This document shows, piece by piece, positions 1 through 10,000 of a stretch of DNA of 64,000 bases; within the stretch, counting starts at the first letter, position 1; every line of letters starts with the position of its first letter. The notes under the pieces were generated by a model. It was given only the letters and a program-made list of their open reading frames with translations. It was not told the DNA's origin and searched no databases. The translations under genes and the position numbers were made by a program. This stretch comes from Saccharothrix sp. (GTDB lineage Bacteria; Actinomycetota; Actinomycetes; Mycobacteriales; Pseudonocardiaceae): the NCBI RefSeq assembly GCF_031180885.1, contig NZ_JAPSLK010000021.1, positions 54,062 to 118,061 on the forward strand, in the 5' to 3' direction.

Positions 1-152
1 CGGGGCTCATTCTTCCGGCAGGCACCGACAATTCCGCCGGCCGACCGGCAGACGACAGACCGGCCGGAGCCGACAGACCAATCGGCCGGCAGTCCCGGCC
101 CACAGACCGATCGACAACCCCGCCGCACAGACCGGCCAGCTGGCCCGCCGCG
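1..152. repeat. degenerate CAGACCG-rich spacer at window edge
   Basis: The first 152 bases hold no supported gene. They contain several imperfect copies of a short ACAGACCG-G/A-TCGGC-like unit between about 50 and 140. The spacer lies just downstream of the stop codon of the metallo-beta-lactamase-fold gene. I see no clear terminator stem in it. Confidence 0.4.
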
Positions 153-917
153 CTACACCGTGTACACCGCGCCCGGCTCGGCCAACGTCACCGGCCCCGG
201 GAAAGACTCCGTCGCATCCGTCAACACCCCGTCCCGGTCCGACCAGGGCAGCACGTGCGTCAGCACCAACCGCCCCACCCCCGCCTCCGCCGCGACCGCC
301 CCCGCCTCGTGCCCGCTCATGTGCAGGTAGTTCGCCCGCCCCGCCTGCTCCCGCCAAGCCGCATCCGCCAACAGCAAGTCCGCCCCGCGCGCCAGCTCCA
401 CCAACTCGGGACAAGGCACCGTGTCCCCGGTGAACACCAGCGACTTCCCCGCGATCCCCACCCGGAACGCGTACGCCTCGCAGATGTGCCGCATCGGCGC
501 CACGTCGACCGACACCTCCCCCACCTCGAACCGACCCGCCTGCAACGGCACGAAGTCGTAGGTGTCCGTCAACCGCAGCGACGCCAGCTCCTCCTCCGAC
601 GACGCGTGCGCGTTGGCCAGCCGCCCGGGCGCGTGAGAGGGCGCGAACACCGGCAGCCGGCCGAACGACGGCGGCGGGGACGGGTGGTGGCGCAGGTACG
701 TCGTCAGCGCGCTGAAGTCGGCGCAGTGGTCCAGGTGCAGGTGCGACAGCAGGACCGCGTTCAGCCGGTACGGGTCGCAGTAGCGCTGGAGCGCCCCGAA
801 AACCCCGCCGCCCAGCTCCACCGCGAGCCGCACGCCACCCGCCTCGACCAGGTACCCGGACGTGGGCAGATCGGGTCCGGGAGCACTTCCCGCGCAGCCG
901 AGGACGGTCAATTGCAT
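153..917 (-). CDS. MBL-fold metallo-hydrolase (Rv1339-like)
   Basis: A 254-aa metallo-beta-lactamase-fold hydrolase. The signature HLHLDH lies at residues 59-64, followed by FTGDT and a late LTHVLPW histidine that complete the usual two-metal site. I chose the ATG at 917 because MQLTVLGCAGS is the typical first strand of the fold; the upstream in-frame extension looks non-coding. The gene sits beyond cysM just as Rv1339 does in mycobacteria, although the rhomboid protease and murI genes that normally intervene are missing here. Rv1339 has been reported to have cyclic-AMP phosphodiesterase activity, so nucleotide phosphodiesterase is a reasonable guess. RNase Z-like activity cannot be excluded. 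The fold is certain, the substrate is not. Confidence 0.85.
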   Translation of the reverse strand: MQLTVLGCAGSAPGPDLPTSGYLVEAGGVRLAVELGGGVFGALQRYCDPYRLNAVLLSHLHLDHCADFSALTTYLRHHPSPPPSFGRLPVFAPSHAPGRLANAHASSEEELASLRLTDTYDFVPLQAGRFEVGEVSVDVAPMRHICEAYAFRVGIAGKSLVFTGDTVPCPELVELARGADLLLADAAWREQAGRANYLHMSGHEAGAVAAEAGVGRLVLTHVLPWSDRDGVLTDATESFPGPVTLAEPGAVYTV

Positions 918-1070
918 GGTCGAAACGATAGCAGTCCGCGGGCACGGCAAAATTGCGGAAACCGGGTGGACCAAAACCACTCGGGCAATTCATCCGAACG
1001 AGACGGAAAAGCACTCCGGCATCCCGAACGCATCCCGGTAACGCATCCGGGAACGCAGCCGAACGTGAAA

Positions 1071-1100
1071 GGTGGGGAGCCCGGCGAAGGGCTCCCCACC
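1071..1100 (-). terminator. terminator hairpin after cysM
   Basis: A perfect 12-bp stem (GGTGGGGAGCCC / GGGCTCCCCACC) with a 6-nt loop lies 8 bp beyond the cysM stop codon. There is no long U tract, as is common for actinobacterial terminators. It probably ends the mec-cysO-cysM transcript. Confidence 0.7.
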
Positions 1101-1108
1101 GGGTGAAG

Positions 1109-2852
<1,744 letters not shown>

Positions 2853-2903
2853 GCCTCCATCCTACGTGGTGGCGGAAGGTGTCCCGCTGTGTGAGAACCC
2901 GCA

Positions 2904-3419
2904 CTACGCCGGTTCGCGCTCCACCCCCGCCGCCTGTGAGTAGGCCAAATGCCCGCCGAGGAGCCCGCCGGCGGTGAGCACGCCCATCCCGATCCCCGAG
3001 ACGGCCCGCCCGACGACCCCGAAGCCGTGGCCGCGCAGCCGGAACGACGTCAGGTAGAGCAGGTTGGCTGCCACGTTGGTCGCCAAGTGCACGAACGCGG
3101 TCCGGCGCTGCCGCTCGTCGAGGGTGGCGTACTCGGCCAACCCCGTAGCGATCGCGACCGGCGCGGTCGCGAGCCCCACCCCGATCAGCAGGCGTGCGGC
3201 CTTGCCCTCCCCCGGCAGCAGGTCCAGCACGTTGGACGCGGCGTACATGCCCAACGGCACCAGCACCGCCGCCGGGTGCGCGGGGTGGCCCAACGGCTCA
3301 CCGCGCAGCAACCGGGAACTGCGGATGCCCGAAGGGATGGCCTCCGCCAACGCCCCGGCCGCCCGGTCGAGCGCCTTGTTCTCCTCAACCCACCGCAAAA
3401 CCCGCGATACCCGGCTCAT
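2904..3419 (-). CDS. DUF2231 membrane protein
   Basis: A 171-aa integral membrane protein of the DUF2231 type. The feature HPAHPAAVLVPLGMYAASN starts the conserved block at about residue 45, with the His/Pro-rich turn typical of the family, and is followed by three or four hydrophobic segments. The first ~35 residues are soluble. DUF2231 proteins are often found beside Rieske or cytochrome-like proteins, and a haem-binding role has been suggested, but none is proven. It lies between mec and the P1 peptidase gene on the same strand, 15 bp upstream of the latter's stop, so cotranscription is possible. Confidence 0.8.
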   Translation of the reverse strand: MSRVSRVLRWVEENKALDRAAGALAEAIPSGIRSSRLLRGEPLGHPAHPAAVLVPLGMYAASNVLDLLPGEGKAARLLIGVGLATAPVAIATGLAEYATLDERQRRTAFVHLATNVAANLLYLTSFRLRGHGFGVVGRAVSGIGMGVLTAGGLLGGHLAYSQAAGVEREPA

Positions 3420-3434
3420 ACCGGACGGGGTACC

Positions 3435-3989
3435 TCAGCCGGCCGCCGCGAACACGTCGTTCGCCGCCGCGGTGCACAGCGCGTCCAGCGGCACCCCGGT
3501 CGCCACCCCGGTGGCCAGCGCGAACACCGTCGACGGCACCCGCACCCCGGCCCGGACCAGCCCGTCCTGCGCCGACATCGCCACCCGCCGGCACCCGGCC
3601 TTGTCCAGGTCGGCGTCCACCACGACGACGGTCGCCGCCGTGTCCCCCACCAGGACGACCGCAGGGGGCACCGCGACCTCGACCGCGGCCTCGCCGGCCG
3701 GGTACCCGACGTCCTCGCCGACCCCGCCGACCGACGCCCCGCACACGATGGGCACCACCCCGCCGGCCACCGGGAACCCGTGCCCGCGCTCGGCCAGCCA
3801 CCGCACGACCCCGTTGGCCGAGGCGGCCGACTCCGAGACGACGACCCCGTGGACCCGCTGCACCAGCGCGGACGGGTCGAGCAGGTCCAACTCCCGGGTC
3901 CCCACGGGCGCGCCGCGGGTGTCGACGCCCGCGACCACCCCGCCGGGGGCCAGCACGACCGCCGCCCCGGCCACCCGTCCGAACAGCAT
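3435..3989 (-). CDS. shortened P1-family peptidase-like protein
   Basis: A 184-aa protein related to the P1/DmpA (S58) peptidase family, in the position of the ~344-aa Rv1333. It keeps the N-terminal GTRELDLLDP strand, the ANGVVRWLAERG helix, a GGVVPIV segment and the C-terminal CRRVAMSAQDGLVR and STVFALATG blocks. It lacks the central ~100-150 residues, including the glycine-rich segment with the serine/threonine at which these enzymes autocleave. The ATG at 3989 overlaps the stop of the DUF2017 gene (ATGA), so it is translationally coupled. Reading frame and codon use look healthy. It may be a non-catalytic remnant that folds, or a domain kept for another role. Confidence 0.7.
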   Translation of the reverse strand: MLFGRVAGAAVVLAPGGVVAGVDTRGAPVGTRELDLLDPSALVQRVHGVVVSESAASANGVVRWLAERGHGFPVAGGVVPIVCGASVGGVGEDVGYPAGEAAVEVAVPPAVVLVGDTAATVVVVDADLDKAGCRRVAMSAQDGLVRAGVRVPSTVFALATGVATGVPLDALCTAAANDVFAAAG

Positions 3990-4546
3990 CAGTCCATGAC
4001 CGCCTCGACCAGCGTCTCCTGCACCCACGTCAACCAGTGGTAGACGCCCAGGTGCGGCGAGCGCGGGTCGTCGGGCGGGAGTTCGTCGGGCATGTCCTCC
4101 TGGACGTCCAGCGCCGTCCCCAGCGCCAGGCGGACGTCGTTGAGCGCCGCCAGCCAGGCCTCCGCCTGCGCGGACGCCAGCCGCACCTCGCCGCCGTCGG
4201 CCGGGCACGTCTCCAGCACCACCGCGGCGGCGGCCGTCTTGGCGTCCAGCAGGTCCGGCTCGTGCAGCGAGCGCAGGGCGTTCGCCGAGTCCACTTCGGC
4301 CGGATCGGGCGCGTCGGGGTCCAGGCGGTGGAAGTCGGGCAGCAGCCGGCCCAGGATCGGGTCGTCCGGCGGGGTCGACGGCCCCGTCCGGATGCCGGTC
4401 AGCTGCGCCAACTCGTCCTGGGGCGCCTCCTCGGCGCGGGCCAGGAGCATGTCCTGGATCTGGCTCACCAGACCGCGCACCACGGCGGCTTCCTGCCGGT
4501 CGAAGCGGCCGACCACCGCGTCGCCGGCCCGCGTCCACTTCCTCAC
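3989..4546 (-). CDS. DUF2017 protein
   Basis: A 185-aa soluble protein of the DUF2017 family, always found next to clpS in actinobacteria (Rv1332). It opens with MRKWTRAGD and has a helical core ending in [17 protein letters not shown]. No catalytic motif is visible and the function is unknown; linkage to ClpS suggests some part in adaptor-mediated proteolysis. It overlaps clpS by 4 nt at its start and the P1-like gene by 3 nt at its end, so all three are coupled. Confidence 0.88.
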   Translation of the reverse strand: MRKWTRAGDAVVGRFDRQEAAVVRGLVSQIQDMLLARAEEAPQDELAQLTGIRTGPSTPPDDPILGRLLPDFHRLDPDAPDPAEVDSANALRSLHEPDLLDAKTAAAAVVLETCPADGGEVRLASAQAEAWLAALNDVRLALGTALDVQEDMPDELPPDDPRSPHLGVYHWLTWVQETLVEAVMD

Positions 4547-4842
4547 GACGAACGCTGCATCGTCGCCCAGAGGCCGGCCGCGTGCAGTTTCGCCACGTCC
4601 GCCTCCACCTTGTCCTTCGAACCGGATGACACGATCGCCTTGCCCTTGTGGTGCACGTCCAGCATCAACTTCGTCGCGTGGTCCCGGCTGTACCCGAACA
4701 GCTTCTGGAACACGTACGTCACGTAGGACATCAGGTTCACCGGGTCGTTCCAGACGAGCGTCTGCCAGGGACGGTCCTCCGTGCGGACGTCCACCGGCGA
4801 CGGGTCAACCTGCGTCCGCTCATGCTCGACGGGCGTGGTCAT
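4543..4842 (-). CDS. clpS: ClpS, N-end rule adaptor of Clp protease
   Basis: A 99-aa ClpS adaptor, which delivers substrates with destabilising N-terminal residues to the ClpC/ClpP machinery. The conserved core [19 protein letters not shown] begins at about residue 31 and the HHKGKAIV segment follows. The N-terminal ~25 residues are a polar, unstructured tail as usual. It is the first gene of the clpS-DUF2017-P1 unit and is divergent from pncB, with about 90 bp for both promoters. Length and motifs are typical. Confidence 0.95.
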   Translation of the reverse strand: MTTPVEHERTQVDPSPVDVRTEDRPWQTLVWNDPVNLMSYVTYVFQKLFGYSRDHATKLMLDVHHKGKAIVSSGSKDKVEADVAKLHAAGLWATMQRSS

Positions 4843-4932
4843 ACCGCCAATGGTGTCATGTTCCGGTCCGTGGCGGAGCCCATAGGGCCACCTGCCGCCT
4901 CCGCGCGGCGCCCGAGCCTAGGCTTCTGGCTC

Positions 4933-6207
4933 ATGTCGACGTCGCTGTTCACGGACCACTACGAGTTGACGATGCTCGCCGCTGCCCTGCGCGACGGCAC
5001 CGCCGACCGGCCGTGCGTCTTCGAGGTCTTCGCCCGCAGGCTGCCGGAGGGCAGGCGGTACGGGGTGGTCGCGGGCACCGGGCGGCTGCTGGACGCGATC
5101 GAGGCGTTCCGCTTCGGCGAGGCCGAGCTGGAACTGTTGGCGCGCACCGGGGTGGTCGACCGGGCGACGCTGGACTGGCTGGCCGGCTACCGCTTCACCG
5201 GCGACGTCGACGGGTACCCGGAGGGCGAGCTGTACTTCCCGGGGTCGCCGATCCTGTCCGTGCGGGCCCCGTTCGGCGTGGGCGTGGTGCTGGAGACGCT
5301 GGCCCTGTCGATCCTCAACCACGACAGCGCGATCGCCTCCGCCGCCGCCCGCATGGTGGGCGCCGCCAACGGCCGCCGCATGATCGAGATGGGCTCGCGC
5401 CGCACCCACGAGGACGCCGCGGTGGCCTCGGCGCGCGCCGCGTACCTGGCGGGGTTCACCGCGACGTCGAACCTGGAGGCGGCGCGGCGGCACGGCATCC
5501 CGACCGCGGGCACGTGCGCGCACGCGTTCACCCTGCTGCACGACAGCGAGGAGTCGGCGTTCCGGAGCCAGGTCGAGGCGCTGGGGCCGGGCACGACGCT
5601 CCTGGTCGACACCTACGACATCACCAACGGCATCAAGACCGCGGTGGAGGTCGCCGGTCCCGAGCTGGGGGCGATCCGGATCGACTCGGGCGACCTGGGC
5701 GTGCTGGCGCGGCAGGCCCGTGACCAGCTGGACTCCCTGGGTGCGCGGAACACGCGGATCGTCGTGTCGGGCGACCTGGACGAGTACTCCATCGCCGCGC
5801 TGCGCGCCGAGCCCGTGGACGCTTACGGCGTGGGCACGTCAGTGGTGACGGGGTCGGGTGCGCCGACCGCCGGGATGGTCTACAAGTTGGTCGAGGTCGG
5901 CGGTCGTCCGGTGGCCAAGCGCTCGTCGCACAAGGAGTCCCGTGGCGGGGGCAAGAGCGCGGTGCGGCGGCACAAGGAGACGGGGACCGCGTTGGAGGAG
6001 GTCGTGCACCCCGCCGCGGAGCCGCTGTCGCTGGGGCCGCACGACCGGGTGTTGCCCGTGCCGCTGATCCGCGGTGGACAACGGGTGGAGGGGCTCGACA
6101 CGCTGGCGGAGAGCCGGGAGCGGTTGCGCGCCGCGCTGGTGAGCGTGCCGTGGGAGGGTCTGAAGCTGTCCCGCGGCGAACCCGCCATCCCGACCACGTT
6201 CCTGTAG
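4933..6207 (+). CDS. pncB: nicotinate phosphoribosyltransferase
   Basis: A 424-aa nicotinate phosphoribosyltransferase, which joins nicotinate and PRPP to nicotinate mononucleotide in the Preiss-Handler NAD salvage pathway. The ATG at 4933 gives MSTSLFTDHYELTMLAAAL, the conserved N-terminus with the YELTM motif. The C-terminal phosphate-binding region reads GTSVVTGSGAPTAG near residue 300, followed by VYKLVEVGGRPVAKRS. It is divergent from clpS, the same arrangement as Rv1330c/Rv1331. The gene ends 10 bp before pncA, so the two form a short NAD-salvage operon. Confidence 0.95.
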   Translation: MSTSLFTDHYELTMLAAALRDGTADRPCVFEVFARRLPEGRRYGVVAGTGRLLDAIEAFRFGEAELELLARTGVVDRATLDWLAGYRFTGDVDGYPEGELYFPGSPILSVRAPFGVGVVLETLALSILNHDSAIASAAARMVGAANGRRMIEMGSRRTHEDAAVASARAAYLAGFTATSNLEAARRHGIPTAGTCAHAFTLLHDSEESAFRSQVEALGPGTTLLVDTYDITNGIKTAVEVAGPELGAIRIDSGDLGVLARQARDQLDSLGARNTRIVVSGDLDEYSIAALRAEPVDAYGVGTSVVTGSGAPTAGMVYKLVEVGGRPVAKRSSHKESRGGGKSAVRRHKETGTALEEVVHPAAEPLSLGPHDRVLPVPLIRGGQRVEGLDTLAESRERLRAALVSVPWEGLKLSRGEPAIPTTFL

Positions 6208-6217
6208 GGAGTTGCAG

Positions 6218-6787
6218 ATGGCCAAGGCACTGATCGTGGTGGACGTCCAGAACGACTTCTGCGAAGGCGGGTCGCTGCCGGTCGCCGGGGGCGCGGCGGT
6301 GGCGGCGGCCATCTCGGCGCACCTCGCGTCGGGCGGCTACGACCACGTGGTGGCGACCCGGGACTACCACATCGACCCGGGCGCGCACTTCAGCGCGAAC
6401 CCGGACTTCGTGGACTCGTGGCCGGTGCACTGCGTGGCCGGGACGCCGGGCGCCTCGTTCCACCCGGAGTTGGACGTGACGCCGGTGGAGGCGGTGTTCT
6501 CGAAGGGGGCGCACGCGGCGGCGTACTCGGGGTTCGAGGGGACGGCGCGGAGCGGTGAGGGCTTGGCGGAGTGGCTGCGGGCGCGCGGCGTGACGTCGGT
6601 GGACGTGGTGGGGATCGCGACCGACCACTGCGTGCGGGCGACGGCGCTGGACGCGGCGGCGGCGGGCTTCAGCACCACTGTGTTGCTGGACCTGACGGCG
6701 GGCGTGGCGGCGCCGACCGTGGACACGGCTTTGACCCAGCTCCGCGAGGCAGGCGTTTCGCTGACCGGCACCCCGGTCGTGGCGTGA
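6218..6787 (+). CDS. pncA: nicotinamidase
   Basis: A 189-aa isochorismatase-fold nicotinamidase that hydrolyses nicotinamide to nicotinate, the substrate of PncB just upstream. The triad is visible: Asp in VVDVQNDF near residue 8, Lys in FSKGAHAAAYSGF, and the nucleophile Cys in GIATDHCVRATALDAA. The metal site DYHIDPGAHF is present. I prefer the ATG at 6218 over the in-frame TTG at 6212 because a GGGAG ribosome site (6207-6211) sits 6 nt before it. Bases after the stop look like degenerate duplications of the gene's own tail. Confidence 0.95.
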   Translation: MAKALIVVDVQNDFCEGGSLPVAGGAAVAAAISAHLASGGYDHVVATRDYHIDPGAHFSANPDFVDSWPVHCVAGTPGASFHPELDVTPVEAVFSKGAHAAAYSGFEGTARSGEGLAEWLRARGVTSVDVVGIATDHCVRATALDAAAAGFSTTVLLDLTAGVAAPTVDTALTQLREAGVSLTGTPVVA

Positions 6788-6948
6788 TTCCCTGACCGGC
6801 ACGCCGGTCACCGCCTCGCCGGTCGTCGCGCGCTTCCGTAACCGCTTGGCCGGTCGCCGCGCGCTTCCGTAACCGCTTGGCCGGTCGCCGCGCACCTCCG
6901 TAACCGCTTGGCGGTCGTCGCGTGCTTCCCTGACCGCCATGCCTGGCT
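6788..6948 (+). repeat. 31-bp tandem repeat derived from pncA tail
   Basis: Directly after the pncA stop there are about four imperfect copies of a 31-bp unit of the form CGCTTCCGTAACCGCTTGGC plus CGGTCGCCGCG, starting at 6831, 6862 and 6893, with weaker copies before and after. The last pncA codons (TTCGCTGACCGGCACCCCGG) resemble the unit, so it looks like repeated slippage or duplication of the gene's 3' end. No spacers or palindromic structure indicate CRISPR. Confidence 0.75.
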
Positions 6949-6979
6949 TTGTCGTACCCCGGTGGTTGAGTGCGCGTAC

Positions 6980-7006
6980 GGGGGTGCTCAGCTCGGGAGC
7001 ACCCCC
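6980..7006. terminator. bidirectional terminator hairpin
   Basis: A perfect 10-bp stem, GGGGGTGCTC (6980-6989) with GAGCACCCCC (6997-7006) and a 7-nt loop, lies between the convergent pncA and the secreted-protein gene whose stop is at 7030. It can serve both strands. Confidence 0.65.
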
Positions 7007-7029
7007 GCGACGCGCTGCCCTCGTTGCTC

Positions 7030-7686
7030 TTACGGCGTGGGCGCGCAGGCGGTCTCGCCGACCTTGACCGTCCCCCTCACGCCGGACTCCTCGGTGAAGC
7101 GGAAGTGCATCAGGGTCAGCGCGATGCTGCCGTCGTTCGGCTCGGGCAGCACGACCTCGCTGAACGTCACCCGCGCGAGCACCGTGCCCGCCGTGCTCTT
7201 CACCTCGTGCACGTAGTTGTTCGGGATCTGCTCGGGCAGGCCGGGGAACCCGCTGAGCCCGCCGAGCGACCAGCCCGCGGTGGTGCCGGCGTCGGTCGCG
7301 TCGCAGGTCACCTTCCACTTGCCGACCTTCAGGCGCGGGCCGCCCGCGGACATCAGCGCGGACAACTCGAAGCCGGTGCCGTTGGCCTCGGACTTCGTGG
7401 TGGTCGTCTGGTCGTCCGGGTTGACCACCGTCGTGGTGCACGACGACTCGCCGGGGCCGAACTTGATGCCCGGCCGGGTGATCGCCGGGGACGACGCGGT
7501 CGTCGGACCCTCGACCGCGCAACGCGCCTGCGGCGGCAGGACGACCTGCTGGTCCGCCTTGGTGAAGTCGGCCGAGCCGGTGGACGCGACGCCCGCCGGT
7601 CCCGCCGCGAGCGCGGGTGTGCCCGCCGCGCCGATCGCGAGCGCCGCGGCCACCGCCCCGGCCCGGCGCGCGATGATGTGCATCAT
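7030..7686 (-). CDS. secreted DUF6801-like protein
   Basis: A 218-aa exported protein. A signal peptide with a short basic N-terminus and hydrophobic core ends near residue 27 (ALAAGPAG). The mature part holds four cysteines (ARCAVEGP, SSCTTTV, VTCDAT, ETACAPTP) and beta-rich sequence resembling DUF6801 and the related choice-of-anchor proteins of actinobacteria; the function is unknown. There is no C-terminal anchor, so it is probably free or loosely wall-bound. The double ATG at 7686/7683 follows AGAAGGGCAACCC. A CGATCGGG-type motif about 100 bp upstream is shared with other surface genes in the window. Confidence 0.75.
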   Translation of the reverse strand: MMHIIARRAGAVAAALAIGAAGTPALAAGPAGVASTGSADFTKADQQVVLPPQARCAVEGPTTASSPAITRPGIKFGPGESSCTTTVVNPDDQTTTTKSEANGTGFELSALMSAGGPRLKVGKWKVTCDATDAGTTAGWSLGGLSGFPGLPEQIPNNYVHEVKSTAGTVLARVTFSEVVLPEPNDGSIALTLMHFRFTEESGVRGTVKVGETACAPTP

Positions 7687-7788
7687 GGGTTGCCCTTCTC
7701 GTGACGCTATTCCCCCAAGTAATCGTCAGTGGGCCGACGCGCGCTGACGATTCGCCGGGGACATCACTCGGGAGTGGAAATGGAATAC

Positions 7789-7800
7789 ACGATCGGGTGA
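7789..7800 (-). promoter_or_regulatory. shared TCRCCCGATCGT motif upstream of a surface gene
   Basis: The sequence ACGATCGGGTGA lies about 100 bp upstream of the secreted-protein start at 7686. The site at 24322-24333, upstream of the LPXTG-like gene, matches it at 11 of 12 bases in the same orientation. The meaning is unproven; a common regulator or sigma factor of surface genes is the inference. Confidence 0.35.
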
Positions 7801-7856
7801 CTGATAACGCCCCGCAATCGGCCAGTTCTGTGCAACAAGCGGGTCGATCAGGACGA

Positions 7857-9017
7857 TCAGGACGGAATGCGCATCGGCAATGCCGTCGAAAACGCCACCG
7901 GCAACCCGACCAGCCTTTCCAACGCCGCCCGCACCCGGCGCGCGGCGGCCCCGTCGCCGAACGGGTTGCGCCCCGGCGGCAGCCGCAGCCGCGAGCCCAG
8001 CACCCAGCCGGCCTCGGCGAGGATGCGCGTGACGTCGGTGCCGACCAGCCAGGCGCACCCGGCGTCGACCGCCGGCATCCGTTCCGTGGTCGACCGCAGG
8101 ACCAGCACCGGCACGCCGAACGTCGGCGCTTCCTCTTGCAGGCCGCCGGAATCGGTCATGATCAAGGAGGAGCGTCGCAGGGCGCGCACCATGTCGGGGT
8201 AGTCCAACGGCTCGCAGACGACGATCCGCCCGTGGTCGCCCAGCACGCGTCGGACCGCCGTGCGAACGGTGGGGTTGGGGTGGACGGGCAGGAGCACGCG
8301 GATGTCCGGGTGCCGGTCGGCCAGCGCGCGGACCGCGTGCAGCACCCGTTCCAGGGGTGCACCCCACGACTCACGCCGATGCACGGTCACGAGCACCAAC
8401 CGGCCACCGGTCGCGTCGAGCTGCGCTTCCAGGTCCACCAACACCGGGTCCCGTGCGGGCAGATCGGCTTCGGCCACCAGCCGCACCGCGTCCACCACGG
8501 TGTTCCCTGTGACCACGATCTCCGCGACGGGCGGGGCCTCGCTGACCAACGCCGACGCGGCGTCGTCCGTGGGCGCGAGGTGGAGGGCGGCGATCCGGGC
8601 GATCATCTGCCGCGTGCCTTCTTCCGGGAACGGCCCACCGAGATCCCCCGTCCGCAGGCCCGCTTCGAGGTGCACGACCGCGATCCCCCGGTAGAACGCG
8701 GCCAACGCGCCCGCCAGGGCAGTGGTGGTATCCCCTTGCACAACGACAACGGCCGGATCGCGGACCCGCAACACTTCGTCGAACGCAGGCACCAGCCGTG
8801 ACAACAACTCGGCCTGACTACCCGTGATCCGCGGGACTTCGAGGACGACATCGGCCTTGAGATCGAAGGCATTCAGGGCCTGCTCGACCATGCCCACGTG
8901 CTGTCCACTGTGGACGATCGTGGGCCGCAGCACCGGGTGGTCGGCCAACGCCAGGGCCACCGGTGCGATCTTCACCGCTTCGGGTCGGGTACCCGCGAGC
9001 AGCAGAACTTCCTTCAC
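7857..9017 (-). CDS. wecB: UDP-N-acetylglucosamine 2-epimerase (non-hydrolysing)
   Basis: A 386-aa GT-B-fold epimerase that interconverts UDP-GlcNAc and UDP-ManNAc for cell-envelope polysaccharides. Diagnostic pieces are GTRPEAVKIAPV at the N-terminus, the SGQH loop near residue 37, HLEAGLRTG near 120, VTVHRRES near 210 and the C-terminal DSGGLQEEAP with FGVPVLVLR. The ATG at 9017 yields MKEVLLLAGTRPEA, the expected start. It lies alone between the secreted-protein gene and a repeat-rich spacer, so its pathway partners must lie elsewhere. A wall teichoic or linkage-sugar role is likely, not shown. Confidence 0.92.
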   Translation of the reverse strand: MKEVLLLAGTRPEAVKIAPVALALADHPVLRPTIVHSGQHVGMVEQALNAFDLKADVVLEVPRITGSQAELLSRLVPAFDEVLRVRDPAVVVVQGDTTTALAGALAAFYRGIAVVHLEAGLRTGDLGGPFPEEGTRQMIARIAALHLAPTDDAASALVSEAPPVAEIVVTGNTVVDAVRLVAEADLPARDPVLVDLEAQLDATGGRLVLVTVHRRESWGAPLERVLHAVRALADRHPDIRVLLPVHPNPTVRTAVRRVLGDHGRIVVCEPLDYPDMVRALRRSSLIMTDSGGLQEEAPTFGVPVLVLRSTTERMPAVDAGCAWLVGTDVTRILAEAGWVLGSRLRLPPGRNPFGDGAAARRVRAALERLVGLPVAFSTALPMRIPS

Positions 9018-10000
9018 CAGACTCCTCTGTCAGCAGGGAACCTCCCACCCATCTCGGGTACGGTGGAAGGCACTTCACAGACCACTCAGGACAGTCGGCG
9101 CAACATCACCCCATCGAGCGACATACAGGATCTGCGACCAAACCACGCGCCACGCGTCCCGTGGAGAGAAAGGAACGCGGGCCCGGCACCGGCCACCCGC
9201 TCCCACCACCCGCCGCACCCTCCCGACCGAGCACCCCGCCGCCACCTGCGCCCCGCCAGCGCCCCCGGCACACGCCACCGCCGACCACCCCCGCCCGCCT
9301 GGGCTCGCCCACCGCAGGCACCGGGCGGAATGCGCGAATCGAGGGGCCGGGTTGGGCAGACAGAGGTCGCGAGCCCGGTGGGGCTGGGCCTGCCAGCGCG
9401 ACGGGACCAGGTGCGGGACGGGGCGTGGAGGCGAGGCGGCGGCGACCGCTGGAGCGCGGTGCGGCGGCGACCGCCGGTAGTGGGGTGGAGGCGACCGCCG
9501 GGGCGCGGGGCGGCGGCGAACGCCGGTAGTGGGGCGGACCTGTCCCGCACGCACGCCGGAAGTGGAGCGGGGCGGAAGTGCTCCGCATGGCGGGCGTGGG
9601 GCGGGGTGCTCCGGACGCGCACCCGGTTGTGATGGCGCCCCGCACCCACGCCGGAGCACAGGGGCGGGAGCGGGCCGCCCGAGCGAGCCACCCGAGCGAG
9701 CGCCCGAGCGAGCCACCCGAGCGGGTGGCCCGAGCGGGTGGCCCGAGCGGGTGGCCCGAGCGGGTGGCCCGAGCGGGTGGCCCGAGCGGGTGGCCCGAGC
9801 GGGTGGCCCGAGCGGGTGGCCCGAGCGGGTGGCCCGAGCGGGTGGTGGGACTGGGTGGGGCCGCGCTGCGCCCACGCCGAGGGAGGTGGCGTGGGTGCAG
9901 CGGCGGCGGGGTGGGGTATGGGAGACGCGGGGTGTGGTCGGAGTACGGGTGGGGTGCGGCGCCCGGGGAGTTGGGGCAGTGCCGCCGGGCGCCGCCGGCA
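9018..10000. other. gene-free repeat-rich spacer of ~1 kb
   Basis: No convincing gene is present. All reading frames, including a long low-complexity one on the minus strand, translate to Pro/Arg/Gly-rich sequence without domains. The stretch holds the wecB promoter at its left end, imperfect repeats of a CGCCGGTAGTGGGGCGG-like unit at about 9465-9560, and a 13-bp tandem array from 9717. Its base composition suggests slippage-driven expansion. Confidence 0.6.
9717..9846 (+). repeat. 13-bp minisatellite, ten copies
   Basis: Ten uninterrupted copies of CCGAGCGGGTGGC run from 9717; the last copy differs in its final base. Decayed copies (CGAGCGAGCCAC-like) precede it from about 9680. Because 13 is not a multiple of 3 the array reads through every frame and has no stop codons, which explains the long spurious reading frames on both strands. 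Confidence 0.9.

Noticed and set aside
5633..7522. A 629-codon minus-strand frame opposite pncB, pncA and the secreted-protein gene
   Set aside because: It is antisense to three well-supported genes and consists of Arg/Gly-rich shadow translation.
9717..9846. Short regular repeats as a possible CRISPR array
   Set aside because: The 13-bp units are directly adjacent with no spacers, and no cas gene is present.
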